Positions 1 to 4,130 of a stretch of DNA of 5,298 bases are shown here, piece after piece. Source of the stretch: Clostridia bacterium (GTDB lineage: Bacteria; Bacillota_A; Clostridia; Christensenellales; Aristaeellaceae); the NCBI GenBank assembly GCA_017481185.1, contig JAFUPO010000024.1:1-5298 (forward strand), read 5' to 3'. The translations under genes were made by a program, and so were the position numbers. The number at the start of each line of letters is the position of its first letter. Position 1 is the first letter of the stretch. The notes beneath the pieces are model-generated. The model saw only the letters and a list, made by a program, of their open reading frames with translations, was not told the DNA's origin and made no database searches.

Positions 1-348
1 CCGGATAGCCGCCAGCTTTTCCACACCAGACTGGCAAATAGAAATATTTACCACCCGGCGGTCATTTTCATCCCGGCAGCGCTCCACCAAGCCCGCCAGA
101 ATCAACCGATCCACTAGTGGAGTAATATTGGGTTTGGCAATGCCCAGCCGCCGCGAAATCTCACTGACGGACATGGATCCATTATCGTTGAGCATAGCCA
201 GCACCTGCACATGAGATAGGGGGATGTGGTACTCCCTTTGAATCACATCCATATGCACCAGACGCTTGCGAAAAATAGGCAGGGCATTAAACAAATTTTG
301 CGCGACCTGATCCACCAAAGCCGCGTCAACCGATTTCTTTTTTGCCAT
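1..348 (-). CDS. MarR-family transcriptional regulator (C-terminus cut by window edge)
   Basis: The 116 visible residues read as the N-terminal part of a MarR-type winged-helix DNA-binding repressor. MarR proteins are usually about 140-150 aa dimers, so roughly the last 30 residues (C-terminal dimerisation helix) lie beyond the left edge. Visible parts are an N-terminal helix (about residues 10-38), the helix-turn-helix with MSVSEISRRLGIAKPNITPL at about 59-78, and the wing with DENDRR at 93-98, the classic MarR wing signature followed by the beta strand VVNISI. The start is ATG at 348 because ACCTCC at 353-358 (GGAGGT on the minus strand) sits 4 nt upstream; this is rather close. An in-frame ATG at 360 would lie over the ribosome binding site and is less likely. 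The gene is transcribed divergently from the channel operon, so it may control itself and possibly that operon. The ligand cannot be told from sequence. Confidence 0.93.
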   Translation of the reverse strand, partial: MAKKKSVDAALVDQVAQNLFNALPIFRKRLVHMDVIQREYHIPLSHVQVLAMLNDNGSMSVSEISRRLGIAKPNITPLVDRLILAGLVERCRDENDRRVVNISICQSGVEKLAAIR

Positions 349-384
349 ATGAACCTCCATTTTCGGGGTCTTATCCTCGATTTC

Positions 385-413
385 ATTATATAACGGAACT
401 TATCCAAAAGCAA
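385..413 (-). promoter_or_regulatory. Putative sigma-A promoter of the marR-type gene
   Basis: On the minus strand a perfect TATAAT (plus 385-390) is preceded by TTGCTT (plus 408-413) with a 17-nt spacer. The -10 is strong and the -35 weak (TTG only). It lies about 37 nt upstream of the start codon. The 8-bp palindrome TTATATAA (386-393) overlaps the -10 and could be part of an autoregulatory operator, but it is too short and AT-rich to claim one. Confidence 0.6.
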
Positions 414-471
414 GAAAATAGTGAAATTTCGGCCTATTGGGAAGAAAACTCCCGGCCCCAAACGTTTCTAT

Positions 472-500
472 TTTACAATCATCCCAAAATCGTTTACAAT
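472..500 (+). promoter_or_regulatory. Putative sigma-A promoter of the channel operon
   Basis: TTTACA (472-477, 5 of 6 matches to TTGACA) and TACAAT (495-500, 5 of 6 matches to TATAAT) are separated by exactly 17 nt and lie 35 nt before the first gene of the operon. Both boxes sit inside copies of the same octamer TTTACAAT (472-479 and 493-500), 21 bp apart, so a regulator binding that repeat would cover the promoter. There is no other comparably good promoter between this point and the third gene. Confidence 0.62.
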
Positions 501-517
501 AATATGGGAAAATCATA

Positions 518-527
518 AAGGCGGTGA
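518..527 (+). promoter_or_regulatory. Ribosome binding site of the channel gene
   Basis: AAGGCGGTGA differs by one base from the ideal AAGGAGGTGA and ends 8 nt before the ATG at 536, which fixes the start of the operon's first gene. Confidence 0.8.
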
Positions 528-535
528 CCTGAATT

Positions 536-2074
536 ATGGACAATTTCTGGAATCAGCTTTCCGAATATTTGCCGAAATCGGTTGATTTTTTGGTCTATGT
601 TGCCATTGCCGCAGTGACGCTAACCGGCCTTTTCAAGTGCCTGATTCCCCTGTGGCGGATGGGCTCCCTCCTCCACCGGGGCGTGCGCCGGCTGGAGAAG
701 CAGCCCAGCGGCGAACATCCTGTTTGGCAGGATATTCGTTTTCTGGGCCGCCCCTTGGAAGGCGCCTGGCAGCGCTTTTTAATCAATGCGGAGCAGCTGG
801 ATCTTCGGGGCCTGCCCTGCGATCCGGAGGAATACATCAACGAGGCTACCGTGGTGGATGGGCCTGGCAACGCTCAATTGGCCGACCTGATCCCCAGCCT
901 GCTTACCTCCTTGGGCATCCTGGGCACCTTCATCGGCTTGATGAACGGCCTTTCCGGGCTGGACTTCACCAATGCGGATATGCTTATCGCTGCCATCCCT
1001 ACGCTGCTGGATGGTATGCGGTTTGCCTTTGCCACCTCCGTGGCTGGCATCTCCTGCTCCATTGCCTTCAATATGCTCAATCGTATGGCAGTGGGGCGCT
1101 GCTACAAAGCGTTGGATGATTTTTCTGATGCTTTTGCTCATCTGGCCATGCAGCGGCCCTTGGATCATCCGGTGCAGATCATCTGCCAAAATCAAGATCG
1201 CAACGTCATGCTCCGCTCCTCTGGCGAGGAATTGAGCGTGCGAATGGCGGGCAGTATTGAAATGGCTATTGGCCGGGCAATGCATCCTGTGACGCTGTCC
1301 ATGGATAACTTTATCATGGGCGCTACCCGCGAGCAGATTGACGGCGTCAATCGCATTGTAACCCAATTTGTAATGCGCTTAAACGAATCCCTAAACGGCC
1401 AGTTTCTGCAACTAGGCGAAACGCTGACCCAGATCAACCAGGCGCAAACGGTATCTGCCGAGCGCCTTGAAGCCTCCATGCAGGCAGCCCAGGCTATCGT
1501 GGCGGATGTGAGCGGCCTGCACGCATCCACCCAAAAGGTCATGGAACGTTTTGAGAGCTACATGAACGAAATGACCCAAACGCGCGAACGGGATGAAGCA
1601 TTTGAACAGCGCAGCACCAACCTGATGGATAAGCTCCACCAGGCTGCCCAGGCGCAAGCGCAATATCTGGATACCCTTAAAAACCGCCAGGCGCAGTTGG
1701 AAGATGCCATGGATCAGTTTACGCGGGTCAGTGCGGAGCACAGCGCAGCAGTAGACGCATCCTCTCAAGAATTTAGAGATTCCAGTCGTTTGTTGGCTGA
1801 CTCCTACGCCTCCTTCGTAGAGAACATCACCGAAGGCTTGGGGCGCGCCCTGGGGATGTTTGATGAGAATATGCACACCCTCATGGATACTCTAAGAGAA
1901 CAGCTGAACAGCCTGAATACCACCGTCAACCAAATACCCGATAAACTGACCCAGGCGGATGACCAGTATACGCAGCAGGTCAACACCTACATCACTTCCC
2001 TTTCCCGGCTCCAGCAGGCCATGACGGACATTGCCAATGCCATTGAAAAGCCTGTTGAAGGGAAGGAGGCGTAA
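536..2074 (+). CDS. MotA/TolQ/ExbB-family proton-channel protein with long ZorA-like cytoplasmic tail
   Basis: Membrane channel subunit of an ion-driven stator, predicted to form a pentamer around two copies of the next gene's product. Three TM segments are visible: about 17-39, 117-139 and 157-181, the ExbB/TolQ/ZorA topology. The first cytoplasmic loop (about 41-115) starts with Arg/Lys, fitting the positive-inside rule. TM2 carries the family motif SLLTSLGILGTFIGL (121-135) and TM3 carries GMRFAFATSVAG (160-171). T131 and T167/S168 are placed like the pore-lining polar residues of ExbB/TolQ. Residues from about 185 to 512 are a roughly 330-residue, Gln/Ala/Asp-rich, almost proline-free helical tail. 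ExbB and TolQ lack such a tail, while ZorA of Zorya has one. The start at 536 is supported by AAGGCGGTGA (518-527), 8 nt upstream. The stop is 2 nt before the next ATG. The family is certain. The physiological role is not known, and no Zorya effectors are seen nearby. Confidence 0.92.
   Translation: MDNFWNQLSEYLPKSVDFLVYVAIAAVTLTGLFKCLIPLWRMGSLLHRGVRRLEKQPSGEHPVWQDIRFLGRPLEGAWQRFLINAEQLDLRGLPCDPEEYINEATVVDGPGNAQLADLIPSLLTSLGILGTFIGLMNGLSGLDFTNADMLIAAIPTLLDGMRFAFATSVAGISCSIAFNMLNRMAVGRCYKALDDFSDAFAHLAMQRPLDHPVQIICQNQDRNVMLRSSGEELSVRMAGSIEMAIGRAMHPVTLSMDNFIMGATREQIDGVNRIVTQFVMRLNESLNGQFLQLGETLTQINQAQTVSAERLEASMQAAQAIVADVSGLHASTQKVMERFESYMNEMTQTRERDEAFEQRSTNLMDKLHQAAQAQAQYLDTLKNRQAQLEDAMDQFTRVSAEHSAAVDASSQEFRDSSRLLADSYASFVENITEGLGRALGMFDENMHTLMDTLREQLNSLNTTVNQIPDKLTQADDQYTQQVNTYITSLSRLQQAMTDIANAIEKPVEGKEA
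2063..2069 (+). promoter_or_regulatory. Ribosome binding site of the OmpA/MotB-like gene inside the preceding gene
   Basis: AAGGAGG is a perfect Shine-Dalgarno sequence. It lies in the last codons of the channel gene and ends 7 nt before the ATG at 2077. With the upstream stop at 2072-2074 this arrangement suggests translational coupling of the two stator subunits. Confidence 0.85.
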
Positions 2075-2076
2075 AG

Positions 2077-3132
2077 ATGGCCCAGCGCAAACCTTCTCCC
2101 CGAGGCCGCCGGGGTGATAACGGCGGCAGCTGGATCTCCTATTCAGATATGATGGCAGCGATGATGCTGGTTTTTGTGCTGATTCTTTGCTACAGCCTCT
2201 ACCAGTACTTTCTCATGCTGGAAACCAAGACCCAGGAGCTGAATGATCAGCAGACATTGCTAACCAGCCAGCAGGTGCTTCTGGCTGACCAGCAGGCTCA
2301 GCTTTCAACCCAGCAAGCACAATTGGCAAAGCAGCAGACCACCCTGGATGAAAAGGAAGCGGCGCTGCTCACAGCTCAAACCAGCTTAAAAGATCAGCAG
2401 GCGCTGCTGGATCAGCAAAGCGCTACCCTTCAAGCCCAGCAGACGCAGTTGGATGAAGCCCAGGCTGCCTTGGCTCAACAGGAAATCGCCCTTGCCCAGG
2501 CACAGGCGCAATTGGCAGACCAGCAAACCCGGCTGGATGCAGCCGTTTACCTGGTTGAAACGCAAAAGGAAGCGCTGGCCAGCCAGCAGAACCAGATTGA
2601 TGATCTGGTTGGGATGCGAACCCGAATCATTCAGGATCTAAGCACTACCCTGCAAAGCCAAAACCTTCGCGCCACGGTGGACGCTAATACCGGCAATATT
2701 GTGCTGGATAGCGCCGTTTTCTTCGATACCGGCTCCTTTACCATCAAGGACAGCGGCAAGGCGCTTCTGGATCAGTTTGTCCCTGTTTATCTGAGCGTTC
2801 TGCTGCGGCCCGAATATGAGGATTATCTGGGCAGCATCATCATCGAAGGCCATACGGATACCCAGGGCGAGTATCTGATGAACCTTGAATTGAGCCAGCA
2901 GCGGGCCCTGGCTGTGGTCAAATACTGCTTGCAAATGCGCGGCCTGACCCAAACCCAGAGGGATATGCTCCAGCAGATTCTGATTGCCACGGGCCGCAGC
3001 GAATCCAACCCCGTGTATTATCCCAACGGTTCGATCGATATGGAAAGCTCCCGTCGCGTTGAATTCACCTTCAACCTGAAGGATGCCGAAATGATCGACG
3101 AGATGAATCGGATTTTAACAACGAATCCATAA
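2077..3132 (+). CDS. MotB/OmpA-family stator subunit with long Leu/Gln coiled-coil stalk
   Basis: Predicted partner of the channel pentamer, anchoring it to peptidoglycan. After a short basic cytoplasmic N-terminus (1-18) comes WISYSDMMAAMMLVF (19-33), the MotB-type entry to the single TM helix (about 25-47). D24 matches the proton-carrying aspartate of MotB/TolR/ZorB. Residues 55-180 are 18 uninterrupted heptads with Leu (once Val, once Ile) at the first position and mostly Gln or Ala at the fourth. The C-terminal OmpA-like domain (about 200-335) has IIIEGHTDT (254-262), NLELSQQRA (269-277) and SSRRVEF (324-330), so the diaminopimelate/peptidoglycan-contact residues D261 and R276 and a further Arg (R326/R327) are in place. 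Such a stalk is much longer than in ordinary MotB, TolR or ExbD. It is preceded by a perfect ribosome binding site and followed 13 nt later by the third gene. Family and pairing are confident; the cellular function is open. Confidence 0.93.
   Translation: MAQRKPSPRGRRGDNGGSWISYSDMMAAMMLVFVLILCYSLYQYFLMLETKTQELNDQQTLLTSQQVLLADQQAQLSTQQAQLAKQQTTLDEKEAALLTAQTSLKDQQALLDQQSATLQAQQTQLDEAQAALAQQEIALAQAQAQLADQQTRLDAAVYLVETQKEALASQQNQIDDLVGMRTRIIQDLSTTLQSQNLRATVDANTGNIVLDSAVFFDTGSFTIKDSGKALLDQFVPVYLSVLLRPEYEDYLGSIIIEGHTDTQGEYLMNLELSQQRALAVVKYCLQMRGLTQTQRDMLQQILIATGRSESNPVYYPNGSIDMESSRRVEFTFNLKDAEMIDEMNRILTTNP
2239..2616 (+). repeat. Eighteen tandem heptads (21-nt period) coding the stalk
   Basis: Codons for residues 55-180 of the MotB-like protein repeat with a 21-nt period. 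The first residue of every heptad is Leu, except Val in the 16th and Ile in the 18th, and QQ recurs at the fourth and fifth positions in about half of them (consensus LxxQQxx). At the DNA level the copies are degenerate (CAG/CAA and CTG/CTT/TTG/TTA mixed), so the pattern is kept at the protein level. It is a coiled-coil stalk, not a nucleotide repeat array. Confidence 0.88.
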
Positions 3133-3145
3133 AGGATGATAAGTT

Positions 3146-3625
3146 ATGAAATATATTGCAGCCCTGATGGTTATTGTTCTGCTTGCGGCCATCGGCGGTA
3201 CTGGATACCTTTACATGACGGCGAATCTGGTGGTGGAGGCCACGGGCCTTGCCTCTCATCCAGCCTCAGAGCAGAAGGTCACCTTTGATGATCTAAAAAA
3301 TCGGATGGAACTGGGCGCCCTTCAGGGCACTGCTTTCACAGCAGAAGTCCCCGGCAGTGCAGAAGATTACGTTTTCTACACCTACACCCTGAGGCTGCGA
3401 AACGACTGCTTTCTGGATTTGGACATGATCGAGGTACAAATTGTACCTGTGGAAGGCGATGTTCTGCAAATGGGTGATTTGCAGGCACGCGGTCTCCCCG
3501 CCCGCTCCACTGGCGATATTTCTGCCACGATCCTTACACGGGCAGGCAATCACAACGTCCGCGAGATCATCGTTACCTACTATGTGTGGGGCGTTCCCTA
3601 CACGCTTAAAACCACCTACGGCTGA
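3146..3625 (+). CDS. Small single-pass membrane protein, third gene of the motor operon
   Basis: I do not recognise this family. The 159-aa product has an N-terminal hydrophobic segment (about 3-25) after a single Lys, read as a signal anchor or uncleaved signal peptide. No lipobox cysteine is present. An ectodomain of about 130 residues follows. Its second half alternates hydrophobic and polar residues: YTLRLRNDCFLDLDMIEVQI (78-97), then turns and strands to REIIVTYYVWGVPYTLKTTY near the end. This pattern resembles small Ig-like/LEA14-type beta sandwiches, a shape guess only. The single Cys (in NDCF) rules out an internal disulfide. The start is supported by AAAGGA (3131-3136), 9 nt before ATG. 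The gene lies 13 nt after the MotB-like gene and before the terminator, so it is co-transcribed with the stator and is a candidate external accessory of that complex. Confidence 0.85.
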   Translation: MKYIAALMVIVLLAAIGGTGYLYMTANLVVEATGLASHPASEQKVTFDDLKNRMELGALQGTAFTAEVPGSAEDYVFYTYTLRLRNDCFLDLDMIEVQIVPVEGDVLQMGDLQARGLPARSTGDISATILTRAGNHNVREIIVTYYVWGVPYTLKTTYG

Positions 3626-3634
3626 TATGCAAAG

Positions 3635-3668
3635 GCGGGGCTTTCGTTTATGAAAGCCCCGCTAGCCT
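3635..3668 (+). terminator. Hairpin terminator of the channel operon
   Basis: GCGGGGCTTTC (3635-3645) pairs perfectly with GAAAGCCCCGC (3652-3662): an 11-bp GC-rich stem with a 6-nt loop, beginning 9 nt after the third gene's stop. The following tract (TAGCCTCTTTCT) is only moderately T-rich, so the intrinsic terminator may be leaky or may work together with the opposing one. The hairpin could also act on transcripts arriving from secG. Confidence 0.72.
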
Positions 3669-3692
3669 CTTTCTACTAAACTTCCAAAACGC

Positions 3693-3722
3693 AAAAAAGG
3701 CCTTCCGAAATCCCGAAAGACC
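3693..3722 (-). terminator. Rho-independent terminator of secG
   Basis: On the minus strand GGTCTTTCGG and TCGGAAGGCC (plus 3713-3722 and 3699-3708) fold into a 10-bp stem that includes G-U pairs, with a 4-nt loop. It is followed directly by six T (plus A6 at 3693-3698). It begins 19 nt beyond the secG stop codon. Confidence 0.8.
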
Positions 3723-3741
3723 ATCTTTGCACAAACTCAGC

Positions 3742-3981
3742 TTACTTGCCCAGGATGCACAGCGCCAGGGACATCACAACGAACACCACAGCGCAAATCT
3801 TGGTCAGCAGAGCCAGCTTACCTTCCATGGACTTAGACTTGTTCTTGCCAAAGAAAGTCTCAGCGCCGCCAGTGATAGCGCCCATGCCGTTGGATTCGCT
3901 GCTTTGGAGCAGAACGGTCACGATCATGATCAGAGAAGCGATCACCAGCAGAATACCGCAAATAACTTCAAAAGCGCCCAT
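3742..3981 (-). CDS. secG: Preprotein translocase subunit SecG
   Basis: Auxiliary subunit of the SecYEG channel in the cytoplasmic membrane; it assists SecA-driven protein export. The 79-aa product has the normal SecG length and plan: TM1 at about 5-25 ending in VLLQSS (23-28), the conserved Gly-rich cytoplasmic loop GAITGGAETFFGKNKSKSME (34-53), and TM2 at about 56-77. The start at 3981 was chosen because a perfect AAGGAGGT (plus 3989-3996) lies 7 nt upstream. The frame stays open to an ATG at 4041, but that adds 20 residues with no SecG character and would begin upstream of the promoter's -10 box. It is a single-gene transcription unit with its own promoter and terminator, convergent with the motor operon and with no obvious functional tie to it. 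Confidence 0.96.
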   Translation of the reverse strand: MGAFEVICGILLVIASLIMIVTVLLQSSESNGMGAITGGAETFFGKNKSKSMEGKLALLTKICAVVFVVMSLALCILGK

Positions 3982-4012
3982 TGATAAAACCTCCTTGATT
4001 TCGAGCCTTGTT

Positions 4013-4041
4013 ATTGTATCATATTCCATACCAAAACACAA
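4013..4041 (-). promoter_or_regulatory. Putative promoter of secG
   Basis: On the minus strand TACAAT (plus 4013-4018) is preceded by an extended -10 TG (TGATACAAT). TTGTGT (plus 4036-4041) lies 17 nt further upstream. The -10 ends about 31 nt before the secG ATG at 3981, leaving room for a short leader with the ribosome binding site. Confidence 0.68.
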
Positions 4042-4074
4042 GGGCGAATTTACAGAATCATCCGGGCAGGATTT

Positions 4075-4102
4075 TTGCCTACACAGTGCGAATTTTTATA
4101 GA
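4075..4102 (+). promoter_or_regulatory. Possible promoter of the zinc-ribbon gene
   Basis: TTGCCT (4075-4080) and TATAGA (4097-4102), 16 nt apart, are each 4 of 6 matches to the sigma-A consensus and end 28 nt before the ATG at 4131. This is a moderate candidate only. TTTACA at 4049-4054 is a better -35 but has no good -10 at the right distance. Confidence 0.4.
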
Positions 4103-4130
4103 TGACACTTTATTGGTCAGGAGGAAACTT

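Larger units (their letters stand above)
349..535. other. Divergent intergenic region between marR-type gene and motor operon
   Basis: This 187-nt AT-rich region holds the two predicted promoters and both ribosome binding sites. Other sequence patterns are the palindrome AAACGTTT (460-467), the TTTACAAT direct repeat, and loose inverted pairs TCCCA/TGGGA (482-486/505-509) and GGGA/TCCC (439-442/450-453). Any of these could be operator parts; none is a convincing MarR site by itself. No small open frame with a ribosome binding site was found. Confidence 0.55.

Noticed and set aside
349..360. MarR start at the in-frame ATG at 360
   Set aside because: It overlaps the GGAGGT that serves the ATG at 348 and has no ribosome binding site of its own at a suitable distance.
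779..1366. Long open frames on the minus strand across the channel gene (also 1192-1542 and 1412-1876)
   Set aside because: They overlie a well-supported gene, lack ribosome binding sites, and their translations are rich in His/Arg/Cys without domain features, as expected for reverse-strand shadows.
2239..2616. CRISPR-like or simple-sequence repeat array
   Set aside because: The 21-nt period lies in a real reading frame and varies freely at synonymous positions. There are no identical repeats or spacers; it is a coiled-coil code.
536..3132. A complete Zorya anti-phage system
   Set aside because: The pair resembles ZorA/ZorB in topology and in the long tail, but the window shows no ZorC, no ZorD helicase/nuclease and no ZorE HNH nuclease, and both flanks are ordinary chromosomal genes. 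I call only a stator-like pair.
3982..4041. Longer SecG start at 4041
   Set aside because: The added 20 residues have no SecG similarity, the perfect ribosome binding site at 3989-3996 serves the start at 3981, and the best promoter -10 box lies inside the extension.
4056..4076. Hairpin ATCC-GGGCA-GGAT followed by T5 as a terminator or riboswitch stem
   Set aside because: The stem is only 4 bp (6 of 8 if mismatches are allowed) and it lies between divergent promoters where no transcript needs to end.
3727..4105. Plus-strand open frames opposite secG
   Set aside because: SecG on the minus strand is certain, and these frames have no ribosome binding sites or recognisable protein character.
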